Part shown: in pieces, positions 23,017-31,845 of the stretch
How the letters are laid out: every line of letters begins with the position of its first letter
How positions within the stretch are numbered: position 1 is the first letter of the stretch
DNA from: CAZJWR01 sp964549765
Lineage (GTDB): Bacteria; Zixibacteria; MSB-5A5; GN15; JAAZOE01
Reading direction: 5' to 3'
DNA length: 44,433 bases
Assembly: GCA_964549765.1 (NCBI GenBank)
Contig: CAZJWR010000028.1
Coordinates: forward strand, 1-44,433
The notes under the pieces: generated by a model
Told to the model about the DNA's origin: nothing
What the model saw: the letters and a program-made list of their open reading frames with translations, nothing else
The model's database searches: none
Made by a program: the position numbers and the translations under genes

Positions 23017-23922
23017 CTAATCTTTTGACCAATCGATCGGGCCGTCTTCGAATCGTTTTTTGAAATTTCCCAAAACTTGCCCCCAGGCGCGGTCAAAATA
23101 ATCGTACAGCTTGTCCCAATCCTCGCCTTTTCCCCATCCGATTTGTGACAAAACGACTTTGGTATGCACGGCGTCGATCGATTCGAATTCGAGGATAACC
23201 TGAGTCCGTTTATCCCGTAAGTCACCGAATTGCGGCGGCGCGTTCCATTCGAATGAAAGCATTTTCTTAGGCAGATAGGCGAGTATTCTGCAGTCTTCCG
23301 ATCCCCGGCTTCCATACGGATTTTCCATCAGGAAGTAGATTTCGAACGGCCCGCCGATCCGGAGATCGACCTTCGCATTGGGCGAAAAGAACGTGTTGAC
23401 GCCTTCGGTGGTCGTCCATGCCTGCCAGACTTGATCAATCGTCGCGGGAACGGTGACCTCCTTCTGAATCACTCTATCGGACGGATCGGAGGCATATCGA
23501 TCCGGCGAACGATGATCCACCAGCAGGGAAACCCGCATGGATGATAAGGTATAGGTATGGAGACCGGTTTTGACTGAAGGTTCGTTATCCATGATTTCTC
23601 TGGCCTCGGCCTCAGATGCCACGGCAAGAACAATCAGCCCGAACTTGGCCTCGAAAACCGGTCCGGCCATATAGACTTTTTTCTTCGCGGTCAGCTTCTT
23701 GAGATAATCGAAATGCTCGCTCATGACCTTCTCTTCGTCCGGTGTTATGTCTCCCGGCCACCCTTCGCGGGTACCGTGAAGCTGAACAAGATAGTACTGC
23801 GGCTTTGGCATGAGAGTGTCTCCCTGATCGGCGGTTCTTGCGGCATTCGGCAATAGCATACCCGATAACGACAGCAAACCCGGCAACGCGAAAATATAAA
23901 AACGCGCATGGAGTGTTTTCAT
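23017..23922 (-). CDS. Secreted fusion of YCII-like and AHSA1/SRPBCC domains
   Basis: A 301-residue protein with a signal peptide (hydrophobic stretch to about residue 30, NAARTADQ). Residues about 40-135 are a YCII-related domain (YLVQLHGTREGWPG, HFDYLKKLTAKKKVYMAGPV, ASEAEAREIMDNEPSV), including the conserved His in SEHF. Residues about 150-300 are an AHSA1-type SRPBCC (START-like) domain (IQKEVTVPATIDQVWQAWTT, GGPFEIYFL, KMLSFEWNAP). Both folds usually occur in cytoplasmic enzymes or ligand binders, so export of a fusion is unusual. It may bind or modify a small hydrophobic compound in the periplasm (inference). It is a single gene with no obvious operon partner. Confidence 0.85.
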   Translation of the reverse strand: MKTLHARFYIFALPGLLSLSGMLLPNAARTADQGDTLMPKPQYYLVQLHGTREGWPGDITPDEEKVMSEHFDYLKKLTAKKKVYMAGPVFEAKFGLIVLAVASEAEAREIMDNEPSVKTGLHTYTLSSMRVSLLVDHRSPDRYASDPSDRVIQKEVTVPATIDQVWQAWTTTEGVNTFFSPNAKVDLRIGGPFEIYFLMENPYGSRGSEDCRILAYLPKKMLSFEWNAPPQFGDLRDKRTQVILEFESIDAVHTKVVLSQIGWGKGEDWDKLYDYFDRAWGQVLGNFKKRFEDGPIDWSKD

Positions 23923-24034
23923 TTTAAGGCCTTTTTATCGCATTACGCGGATATGGTGAGGATTGCGGGAGATTTTTACCAAAAAGCAAGACAATGGTCG
24001 CTGCAAGTTCGCGAGATCAGTAGTGCTTGGCAGA

Positions 24035-24292
24035 TTATGCGGCCGAAAAAATATGCACGATACCCATGATAATCAGCACGAAAATGATTACCGGCGCGGC
24101 GAAAATCAGCACGACAACCGCCATGCTGAGCAGGATGCTGAATATCCCGGCAAAAAGCGCGACTCCGCCCGCGAATAATCCGGCGGCCAGCCCGACCATG
24201 CCGGCGAAAAGCCCCGCAAAAAGCGCCATGATCTCAGGCGCGAAAAGCGCCAGGAACCCCACAACCAGCAGAAATATTCCGAACCCTTTCAT
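24035..24292 (-). CDS. Small, very hydrophobic membrane protein
   Basis: An 85-residue protein made almost entirely of hydrophobic residues, with SD GGAGGT five bases before the ATG. Units FAGLFAG, AAGLFAG, LFAGI recur every 7-8 residues between about 24 and 52, suggesting small-xxx-small packing of two or three helices. I do not recognise the family. It lies downstream of the YCII-SRPBCC direction and upstream of nothing obvious; its promoter was not identified. Confidence 0.7.
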   Translation of the reverse strand: MKGFGIFLLVVGFLALFAPEIMALFAGLFAGMVGLAAGLFAGGVALFAGIFSILLSMAVVVLIFAAPVIIFVLIIMGIVHIFSAA

Positions 24293-24460
24293 GATCTACC
24301 TCCCCCGCCGGCGGCGGAATGAGCTTTCAGGCGAAAATAATCCGCCCGATAATTTTCATTACGGGAAATGCCAGCGGAAGGTTTCACGCCGGTTTACGGG
24401 AAAGATCGGGCGATAGCGTGAGTTCACACGTGAAGTCGGTGAAATATTTCGGCCGTGTCT

Positions 24461-25366
24461 CTATCCCCGGATGATCATGTGGACGATATCTTTGCGGAGG
24501 AGAATCCCGGCCAATTTGTCGCCGTCGGTGACATACACCCGCCGGAGGTCTTTGAAAAGCATCATGGCCGCCACTTCGACGATCTTGGTCTCTCGTGTGA
24601 CCACTTCGTGATCGGTGGTGAACAACTGCTTGACCTTGATTTTGTCTTCCTTCTTGAGCAGTTCCTCGAACGGTTCGACGTCCATGGAGTAATTGAGGTT
24701 GGAAATAAGGGTTTTGAAGTCCGGCAGCGCGGCCTGGATCAGTTCCTTGTCGGTGATCTGTCCCAGAAGATTGCCTTCGGTATCGACCACCGCCAGCGCC
24801 GACAACCGGTGGCGGAACATCTGATTGGCGACTTCTTTGAGGCTGTCGTCCGGAGTGACGGTGACGACGTCCTGCCGCATGAGGTCTTTGGCAGTCAATT
24901 CCTTGTCGACCGTCACGCCCGATTCCCAAATAGCGTCGATAACGCCGCCGGCCGATTTGGCCCCGGCGGCCTGTTTGATATTGCCCGGTTCACGGACAAA
25001 AGTGGCAAACGCCGATAATGTCTGGAGGTACAGCTTGGCGATATTGGACGGCGTCAGCATCAGGCAGATTATCCGCAGCGGTATATCATCCGGGGTTTTG
25101 TCCTGAAGTCCCTTCTTGGATACACCGACCGCGATATACATATCCTCGACGTCATCGGTCCGGGCATGCGGAAAGGCGATCCCGCGGCCATACGACGTAT
25201 TTTCAATCTCCTCGCGGTCCAGCACGGAGGCCAGGATAGCGTCGAAATCGTTGGCGGGAAACTTGGCCTTGACCAACTCCAGCAGTTCTTTTATGGCATC
25301 CAGCTTGGTGGCCGCAGTCATATCAAATGCCACCAGATCCTCATCCAATAAGTTAGCCAGACGCAT
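24461..25366 (-). CDS. PTS EIIA (type 2)-CBS domain fusion protein
   Basis: A 301-residue cytoplasmic protein. Residues about 1-148 form a PTS_EIIA_2 domain like PtsN or EIIA-Fru, with the phosphorylatable His at residue 67 in GIAFPHARTD. Residues about 155-300 carry two CBS motifs (LMRQDVVTVTPDDSLKEVA; VKQLFTTDHEVV...RRVYVTDGDKLAGILLRKDIV), a Bateman module that usually senses adenine nucleotides. No HPr, EI or transport EIIBC is in the window, so this looks like a regulatory EIIA whose output may respond to energy state. Its start overlaps the end of the upstream DUF502 gene by 14 bp, showing tight translational coupling and shared promoter 26049-26078. Confidence 0.9.
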   Translation of the reverse strand: MRLANLLDEDLVAFDMTAATKLDAIKELLELVKAKFPANDFDAILASVLDREEIENTSYGRGIAFPHARTDDVEDMYIAVGVSKKGLQDKTPDDIPLRIICLMLTPSNIAKLYLQTLSAFATFVREPGNIKQAAGAKSAGGVIDAIWESGVTVDKELTAKDLMRQDVVTVTPDDSLKEVANQMFRHRLSALAVVDTEGNLLGQITDKELIQAALPDFKTLISNLNYSMDVEPFEELLKKEDKIKVKQLFTTDHEVVTRETKIVEVAAMMLFKDLRRVYVTDGDKLAGILLRKDIVHMIIRG

Positions 25367-26006
25367 CGGGAACCTCGCTATTTTGGGGAAGGGGTTTCAA
25401 ATTGAACAGTTCCGGGGCGACCACGCCGCCCGAGACCAAAATTTTGATAGCTTCTTCGACGCCAATCGCCAATGGGTAAACTTCCGATTTGGGCACGAGA
25501 ACGACCATGCCCGAAAACGGCGTCGGGGTCGATGGAATAAACACGAGAGCCATGTCTTGATCGGCGTTATCCATTCGGAGCCGCGCCTTGTGGGAGAGAA
25601 AGCCGAAAGCGTACAGCCCCTTCCGGGGGTATTCGACCAGCACGACTTCGGAAAAGGCGCGTGCGGAGGGGGCCAGAAGCGAATGAACCAGCTGCTTGGC
25701 GGCGGTGTAGATAATCCGCACCAACGGCATCCGGGCGAGGATACGATCTCCGATTTGGAACAGGCGGACTCCGATGAAATTGGCGGCGACGATCCCCGTC
25801 AGGAGAACCAAAAGCAAAGTGACAAGTACTCCCAATCCGGGGATGTAGTATCCCAGGAGTTTGTAGACGGCGGGATTGAGGAAACCATCGATAGTGTCGA
25901 AAAGCAGGCGCAGGACGAGATATGTGATGATCAGGGGCACCGTCACCAACAAGCCGGAAACGAAATGTTTCCTGAGGGCCGACGCAAATTTAGACACCGC
26001 GGACAT
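25353..26006 (-). CDS. DUF502 family inner-membrane protein
   Basis: A 217-residue protein when started at the ATG at 26006, which has AGGGA six bases upstream. The longer 241-residue frame to 26078 would overlap its own promoter. Two membrane segments (about residues 18-40 and 65-90) are followed by a soluble domain with conserved VEYPRKGLYAFGFLS and VFIPSTPTPFSGMVVLVP, the DUF502 signature. Function of the family is not established. It lies between nuoN and the PTS-EIIA/CBS gene, which overlaps its 3' end by 14 bp, so the pair is co-transcribed. Confidence 0.88.
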   Translation of the reverse strand: MSAVSKFASALRKHFVSGLLVTVPLIITYLVLRLLFDTIDGFLNPAVYKLLGYYIPGLGVLVTLLLVLLTGIVAANFIGVRLFQIGDRILARMPLVRIIYTAAKQLVHSLLAPSARAFSEVVLVEYPRKGLYAFGFLSHKARLRMDNADQDMALVFIPSTPTPFSGMVVLVPKSEVYPLAIGVEEAIKILVSGGVVAPELFNLKPLPQNSEVPDASG

Positions 26007-26048
26007 ACCTGTTCCCTGGTACAATAGATCGGCAGGGCGCCTTGCTTC

Positions 26049-26078
26049 TATATACGGAAAAGAGACTGCTAATGTCAA
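26049..26078 (-). promoter_or_regulatory. Promoter for DUF502 and the EIIA-CBS gene
   Basis: Minus strand TTGACA (26078-26073), 18-bp spacer, TATATA (26054-26049), 43 bp before the ATG at 26006. It lies just behind the nuoN stop, so the two genes can be transcribed independently of the nuo operon. Confidence 0.65.
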
Positions 26079-26089
26079 CGTCTATGAGG

Positions 26090-27553
26090 CTAAAAGGCGA
26101 AACTCGTGGCCGCATCCAACGCCAGTTTCAAAATCGACTGCGGCAGAATGCCGAAGATAATGACGCCGGTGGCCGTAAGCACCAGCACCATGCCGGCAGG
26201 AAACGATGGCATGATGTGGTGCGGATTGATCGCCGGCGACAGGTACATCAGGCGGATGACATTGGCATAATAATACAGCGCGATGACCGTCGTCAGCACG
26301 GCCAGGATCACCAGCCAGGTGTATCCCGCTTGAACCGCCGCGGCAAAGACATAGTATTTCGCCAAAAATCCGACCAACGGCGGGATTCCCGCCAGCGACA
26401 ACATGAATAGAGCCATGGCGGCCGAAATCACCGGCGACGATTTGGCGAGACCGGCGTAATCCGCGATCTGTTCCGATCCGGTACGGTCGGCATAGACGGC
26501 AACGACGGCAAAGGCGCCCATATTGGCGAACAGATAGGCGAAGGCGTAGAAGCTGATCGAGGCCACGCCCAGAGATGACGAAGCCACGACGCCGACCAAA
26601 ATATATCCCGCCTGAGCGATAGATGAATACGCCAGCATCCGTTTGATATTCGTCTGCCTGATGGCGATGACGTTTCCGAGGATCATGGTGACCGCCGCCA
26701 GCAAAGCAACGACATTGCCCCAATCGCGCGGAGCCATGACATTGGACGAAAACGCCACGAACATGCCGACGAAGATACGTACGAAGGCCGCCAGTCCGGC
26801 CGCTTTCGATGCGACCGATAAAAAGGCCGTGATCGGCGTCGGCGCGCCCTCGTAGACATCCGGCGCCCACATATGGAAGGGAACCACCGCCAGTTTAAAG
26901 ATCAGCCCGGCGATGATCATCATGAGGGCCACCGTGAAAGCCGGACCGATATCGCCGTACGACAGCCAGTGAATGGCAAGGTTGATGGTGATCTTCGGCA
27001 GGTAAGTCGTCCCCGCCAGGCCGTAAATGATCGACAGGCCATACAACAGCACTGCCGACGAGGCGGCGCCGATGATCATATATTTCAGCCCGGCCTCGGC
27101 CGAGCGGCGATTGCTTTTGTGGAAGGCGGCCAGGACGAAAAGCGGAATGGTCGTCAGTTCGAGACCGATATACAGCGTGATTAGTTCCTTGGCCGACGCC
27201 AGAAACATCATTCCGACCGTGGACAGGAGAATCAGCGAGAAATATTCGCCCCGGTGATGACCGATGCGCTCGATGGTACCGAACGACGACCCGATGGCGA
27301 AGAAGGCCGACCCCAGAAAGATGATTTTGAAGAAGAACGAAAACGAATCGGAGATGAACATCCCGTTCCACAGGTATCCCCCGTGGAATTTCATCAGCAG
27401 GAAGCCGGTGATAATCAGTCCGATCAGGCTGGTGTAGGCCGGGGTCGACACCGACCGGCGTTTGGAGAAAACGTCCAGCATCAGGACGACCATCGCCCAG
27501 AGGAACAGGAACAGTTCGGGGACAAGATATTTGAGATCAGCAAGTTCCATCAT
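26090..27553 (-). CDS. nuoN: NADH-quinone oxidoreductase subunit N
   Basis: A 487-residue antiporter-like subunit of complex I with about 14 membrane segments. The conserved TM5/TM7 type residues are seen as TLYIGLELTTIPLFVLAAF (catalytic Glu context) and KLAVVPFHMWAPDVYEGAPTP (Lys context), and a helix-break region follows with LAYSSIAQAGYILVG. Family role: one of three proton-pumping subunits of the membrane arm. It is the last gene of the nuoABCDHIJKLMN operon, one base after nuoM. No terminator hairpin was found after it. Confidence 0.96.
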   Translation of the reverse strand: MMELADLKYLVPELFLFLWAMVVLMLDVFSKRRSVSTPAYTSLIGLIITGFLLMKFHGGYLWNGMFISDSFSFFFKIIFLGSAFFAIGSSFGTIERIGHHRGEYFSLILLSTVGMMFLASAKELITLYIGLELTTIPLFVLAAFHKSNRRSAEAGLKYMIIGAASSAVLLYGLSIIYGLAGTTYLPKITINLAIHWLSYGDIGPAFTVALMMIIAGLIFKLAVVPFHMWAPDVYEGAPTPITAFLSVASKAAGLAAFVRIFVGMFVAFSSNVMAPRDWGNVVALLAAVTMILGNVIAIRQTNIKRMLAYSSIAQAGYILVGVVASSSLGVASISFYAFAYLFANMGAFAVVAVYADRTGSEQIADYAGLAKSSPVISAAMALFMLSLAGIPPLVGFLAKYYVFAAAVQAGYTWLVILAVLTTVIALYYYANVIRLMYLSPAINPHHIMPSFPAGMVLVLTATGVIIFGILPQSILKLALDAATSFAF

Positions 27554-27554
27554 T

Positions 27555-29036
27555 TTATCTCGCCATCAACATGACAATGTTTTGCAGCGTCGCATGGATC
27601 AGTTCCGACAACGGTTTGGGATAGACGCCGATGAATATGGTTAGCACGCCCAGCGGCGCAACGGCCAAGATTTCGCGCAGGTTGATTTCGGTCAGTCCGC
27701 CCCACTTGGCCGCGTCAAATTCACCCAAAAAGACCCGCTGCACCATCCGCAGGATATAGCCCGCGGTCAGCACCACGCCAAGCACGGCGATGCCGACGAT
27801 AATCGGGAACGACGGGAAGGAACCGATGAAAATCATGAATTCGGAAATAAAACCGGACATCCCCGGCAGTCCCAGCGAGGCCATGGCGAAAAGCGTCATG
27901 ATCGCCGTGTACACCGGCAGTTTCTTGCCGATACCGCCGAAAGCGGCTATCTCACGGGTGTGAGCGCGGTCATAGAGCACGCCCACCAAAAGGAAGAGCG
28001 CCCCGGTGATCAATCCGTGCGAGATCATCTGGAACATGCATCCGGCCAGCGCCGTCACCGACGTGTAGGCCGCCAGGGCCATCATGCAATACCCCATATG
28101 CGAAACCGAAGAATAGGCGACAAGTTTTTTGAGGTCCTTTTGCGCCATCGATACCAGCGCCCCGTAGATGATGGCGATAATCCCCAATATCGCAATCGGT
28201 ACCGAGAAATACTGAATGCCCTGGGGCAGCATCGGCCAGGAAATCCGCAGCATGCCGTACGTGCCCATCTTCAACAGAACGCCGGCCAGGATGATGGAGA
28301 TGGCGGTCGGCGCCTCGACGTGAGCGTCGGGCAACCATGTATGGAACGGCCAGACGGGAACTTTGATGGCGAAAGCGATGAAGAAGAAGGCAAAGGCGAA
28401 TACCTGAAGCCCGTGCGAGAAGGTCGGACCGATCTTATACAGTTCGAGCATGTTGAGGGTATGCGGCTCTGACGTGAAATACAGCACCAGAATGGCCACC
28501 AGCATAAAGATCGACCCGAACAACGTATACAGGAAAAACTTGATGGCGGCGTATTCCCGGCGCGGCCCGCCCCAGACGCCGATCAGGAAATACATCGGGA
28601 CCAGCATGACCTCCCAGAAGATATAGAACAGGAAGAAGTCGAGGGAGACGAATACGCCCATCATGCCGCATTCCAGCAGGAGGAAAAAGGCGAAATACTC
28701 TTTGACCCGCTTGGTGATGTTGAAACTGATGACGATGGCGACCAACGACAGCAGGCCGGTCAGCACCAGCATCGGCACCGAGATGCCGTCGACGCCCATG
28801 AAATACTGGGCGCTGATGGCCGGAATCCAGTTGTGCATCTCGACGAACTGCATCTCGGCGGTAGCCCAGCTGTAGTCCCGGAGAATGATCAGGGTCAGGA
28901 TCAGCGTCACGAAGGAGAAGAAGGTCGAGACCCATCGGATGGCGTTGTGCTTTTCCTTGTTCATAAACAGAAGCACGACCATGCCCAGAAGCGGCGCAAA
29001 GACGGTATAACTCAAGATCGGATAACTATAACTCAT
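27555..29036 (-). CDS. nuoM: NADH-quinone oxidoreductase subunit M
   Basis: A 493-residue proton-pumping membrane subunit. Conserved elements include FYIFWEVMLVPMYFLIGVWG (essential Glu of TM5), KVPVWPFHTWLPDAHVEAPT (Lys/His channel), and LVAYSSVSHMGYCMMALAA. Length is normal for NuoM. It lies between nuoL and nuoN in the operon. Confidence 0.97.
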   Translation of the reverse strand: MSYSYPILSYTVFAPLLGMVVLLFMNKEKHNAIRWVSTFFSFVTLILTLIILRDYSWATAEMQFVEMHNWIPAISAQYFMGVDGISVPMLVLTGLLSLVAIVISFNITKRVKEYFAFFLLLECGMMGVFVSLDFFLFYIFWEVMLVPMYFLIGVWGGPRREYAAIKFFLYTLFGSIFMLVAILVLYFTSEPHTLNMLELYKIGPTFSHGLQVFAFAFFFIAFAIKVPVWPFHTWLPDAHVEAPTAISIILAGVLLKMGTYGMLRISWPMLPQGIQYFSVPIAILGIIAIIYGALVSMAQKDLKKLVAYSSVSHMGYCMMALAAYTSVTALAGCMFQMISHGLITGALFLLVGVLYDRAHTREIAAFGGIGKKLPVYTAIMTLFAMASLGLPGMSGFISEFMIFIGSFPSFPIIVGIAVLGVVLTAGYILRMVQRVFLGEFDAAKWGGLTEINLREILAVAPLGVLTIFIGVYPKPLSELIHATLQNIVMLMAR

Positions 29037-29065
29037 CGTATGTCCATCCTCCTAAGCCGGTTTTA

Positions 29066-31042
29066 CTAATGTATCCCGACCAGCACAAAAGCCCAGTTCA
29101 GCAAATTCGAATTTGCTATCAGTATCAGCACGATCAGTCCAAACAGCACCACCAGCAGGTAATTCGCCAGCCGCCCGGTTTGCGTCAGCCGCAGCACCGA
29201 CGAGGCCGCCCCGGTCACGATGCCGAGGCCGTTGACGATACCGTCGACGATATAGGCGTCGATCCAGTATTTGACGGTCGAAAGCCACACCGTCACCGTC
29301 CCATAGAGATTGACGATGCCGTCGATAATATGGGCGTCGAAACTCCACAGGAACCGCGCGAAGGCATAGGTCGGCTCGATGATGACCGCGTCGTATATCT
29401 CGTCGATGTAATATTTATTGTACAGAAGATTGTAAATCGGCTTGAACCGCTGTCCCATCGCCTCGGGCGAAATCGATCCCTTGTAGTACATCAAATAGGC
29501 CAGGCCAATCCCCGACAGCGCCACGACGGTCGATATCAGCATGAGCAGGATATCCGGCTCGGCACGATGCGGGTGGCCGTTGAAGGCCACGATGGCCGAG
29601 GCGTATCCGTGGGACAGCCACGGAATGCCGACCCATCCGGCGCAGACCGACAACACTGCCAGAAATACCAGCGGTACGGTCATCGATTTGGGCGACTCGT
29701 GAGCGTGCGTGTATTTTTCCTCGTCGCGCGGCTTTCCAAAAAAGGTCAGGAAACACAGGCGGAACATATAGAAGGCAGTCATGAAGGCGACCACCAGTGC
29801 GACAACCATAAAGAACGGATGCTCGTGAGCCGATCCGATGATTTCATCCTTGGACCAGAATCCCGACAACGGGAAAATTCCGGAGATCGACAATGAGGCG
29901 ATGATGAACGTCAATGCCGTCGTTTTCATCTTGGTCGACAGCCCGCCCATTTCCTGGATATCGTTGGTGTGGACGGCGTGAATGACCGACCCGGCGCCGA
30001 GGAACAACAAAGATTTGAAGAAGGCGTGGGTCATCAGATGAAATGTTCCGGCCGTGAAACTGCCGAGACCGAGGGCCATGATCATATAGCCGAGCTGAGA
30101 CAGCGTGGAATAGGCCAAAACCCGTTTGATATCATTCTGGACAAGGGCGATCGAGGCCGCCATAAACGACGTGATTAGGCCGATCCAGGCGACGGTCATG
30201 GCGCCGTCCGGAGTGGCCATGAAAATGGCCATCGACCGCGCCACCAGAAACACGCCCGCGGCCACCATCGTGGCGGCATGGATCAATGCCGAAACCGGCG
30301 TCGGGCCTTCCATCGCATCCGGCAGCCACACATGCAGCGGGAACTGCGCCGATTTGCCGACCGCGCCGCAGAAAATGAATATCGCCATGGCCGTCAGCAG
30401 GCCGCCGGAAATAACGCCCGCTTCGACCTTGGCAAACACCTCGCCATAATTGAACGTCCCGAGAAACATCCCCATCATCATCAGGCCGACGAGGAAACCC
30501 AAATCGCCGATTTTGGTGGTGATGAACGCTTTTTTGCCGGCATCCGAGGCCGATTTTTTCTCGAACCAGAAGCCGATCAGAAAATATGACGTCAGCCCGA
30601 CCAGTTCCCAGAAGATGAAAATCAAAAAGAAGTTATTGGCGACGACCAGCCCTAGCATGGAGAAGGTAAACAGTGACAGGTACGAAAAGTACCGCGAAAA
30701 GCGCGGGTCGCCGTGCATATAGCCCAGCGAATACACCTGCACCATAAACGACACCGTCGTGACGACGATCAGCATGATGGCCGTCAGGGGGTCGAGGAGC
30801 GTGCCCAGTTCGAGATGGAAACCCGGGTAATTGACGATATCGATCGCCCATTCGACGTGGGCCACGTGCTCGCCGTGATACGCCAGCGTTTCGATCATAA
30901 CGACGATCGACAGGATCCAGCCGATGGCGACCATCGCGATCGACAGCCCGGCGGAGAGTTTCTCTTTCCACCGCGTGAAGAAAACGATCATCACAAAGGC
31001 GAACAGCGGCAACAGCGGTATGATGAAAATCTTGTCCAGCAT
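29066..31042 (-). CDS. nuoL: NADH-quinone oxidoreductase subunit L
   Basis: A 658-residue subunit at the distal end of the membrane arm. It has the antiporter core (FIFWELVGLTSYFLIGFW, QFPLHVWLPDAMEGPTPVSA, RVLAYSTLSQLGYMIMALG) and a long C-terminal part that forms the lateral helix and last membrane anchor (about residues 560-658, NLLYNKYYIDEIYDAVI...). Family role: proton pumping. The gap to nuoK is one base. Confidence 0.97.
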   Translation of the reverse strand: MLDKIFIIPLLPLFAFVMIVFFTRWKEKLSAGLSIAMVAIGWILSIVVMIETLAYHGEHVAHVEWAIDIVNYPGFHLELGTLLDPLTAIMLIVVTTVSFMVQVYSLGYMHGDPRFSRYFSYLSLFTFSMLGLVVANNFFLIFIFWELVGLTSYFLIGFWFEKKSASDAGKKAFITTKIGDLGFLVGLMMMGMFLGTFNYGEVFAKVEAGVISGGLLTAMAIFIFCGAVGKSAQFPLHVWLPDAMEGPTPVSALIHAATMVAAGVFLVARSMAIFMATPDGAMTVAWIGLITSFMAASIALVQNDIKRVLAYSTLSQLGYMIMALGLGSFTAGTFHLMTHAFFKSLLFLGAGSVIHAVHTNDIQEMGGLSTKMKTTALTFIIASLSISGIFPLSGFWSKDEIIGSAHEHPFFMVVALVVAFMTAFYMFRLCFLTFFGKPRDEEKYTHAHESPKSMTVPLVFLAVLSVCAGWVGIPWLSHGYASAIVAFNGHPHRAEPDILLMLISTVVALSGIGLAYLMYYKGSISPEAMGQRFKPIYNLLYNKYYIDEIYDAVIIEPTYAFARFLWSFDAHIIDGIVNLYGTVTVWLSTVKYWIDAYIVDGIVNGLGIVTGAASSVLRLTQTGRLANYLLVVLFGLIVLILIANSNLLNWAFVLVGIH

Positions 31043-31043
31043 T

Positions 31044-31349
31044 CTACCACTTCATCAGGTTGACCCGGTCGGCATCGATACTGCGCCAGTTCCGGTGGAT
31101 GAGAATCACGATCGCCAGTCCGACGGTAGCTTCGGCGGCGGCAACGACGATAACAAAAATGGCGAAAATTTGACCGATGAACTCGGTCGGGGTCACAAAC
31201 CGGTTAAACGCAACCAAATTTATATTGACAGCGTTGAACATCAGTTCCAGCGACATCAATATGGCAATGGCATTCCGCCGGGTGATCACGCCGTAGAAAC
31301 CGATCGAGAATAGAATGGCCGAAAGCGACAGATAATGAATCAACTGCAT
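31044..31349 (-). CDS. nuoK: NADH-quinone oxidoreductase subunit K
   Basis: A 101-residue three-helix subunit with the conserved membrane Glu residues in the segment SLELMFNAVNINLVAF and the following VAAAEATVGLAIVILI. These Glu residues link the quinone chamber to the antiporter subunits. SD GGGAGG precedes the ATG at 31349 and its start is two bases past the nuoJ stop. Confidence 0.97.
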   Translation of the reverse strand: MQLIHYLSLSAILFSIGFYGVITRRNAIAILMSLELMFNAVNINLVAFNRFVTPTEFIGQIFAIFVIVVAAAEATVGLAIVILIHRNWRSIDADRVNLMKW

Positions 31350-31350
31350 A

Positions 31351-31845
31351 TCAGGTTCCCTCCCGGCGGGCGATAACGATGGCGCCTATCAGCGCCGCCA
31401 AAAGCAGCACCGAAACCAATTCGAACGGAAGCACATAATCGGTCATCAACAACCGGCCGATAGTTGCCAATGACTTCGGCGGCGGCACCTCGGCCGATTG
31501 GCGGATAAACGTGCCGGTGAGCGACCACAAGATGCCGCCCATCAAAATCAGCGCCAAAAAAGCGCCGATGAAGGTCTGTTCATTCTGCATCACCACTTGG
31601 CGTCCGGCCAGCCGGGCGGTCAGCATAATCGCGAAAATAATCAATATCGACACCGCCCCGACGTACAAGAGCACCTGGATGACGGCGATGAAATCGGCGT
31701 AGAGCAACACGTACAAACCGGCGACACAGAACAGGCAGAGAATCAGAAACAGGGCGCAATGGAAAATATTGCGCAGCGTGACCACGGCCAGCGCCGAGAC
31801 AATGATGATAAATGAGAACAGGTAAAAGACGATTGTCTCTGTCAT
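31351..31845 (-). CDS. nuoJ: NADH-quinone oxidoreductase subunit J
   Basis: A 164-residue subunit with five membrane helices. The third region (DFIAVIQVLLYVGAVSILIIFA) has the helix-with-pi-bulge pattern that drives conformational coupling in complex I. Its start overlaps the end of nuoI by four bases (ATGA). The C-terminal helix is intact. Confidence 0.95.
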   Translation of the reverse strand: MTETIVFYLFSFIIIVSALAVVTLRNIFHCALFLILCLFCVAGLYVLLYADFIAVIQVLLYVGAVSILIIFAIMLTARLAGRQVVMQNEQTFIGAFLALILMGGILWSLTGTFIRQSAEVPPPKSLATIGRLLMTDYVLPFELVSVLLLAALIGAIVIARREGT

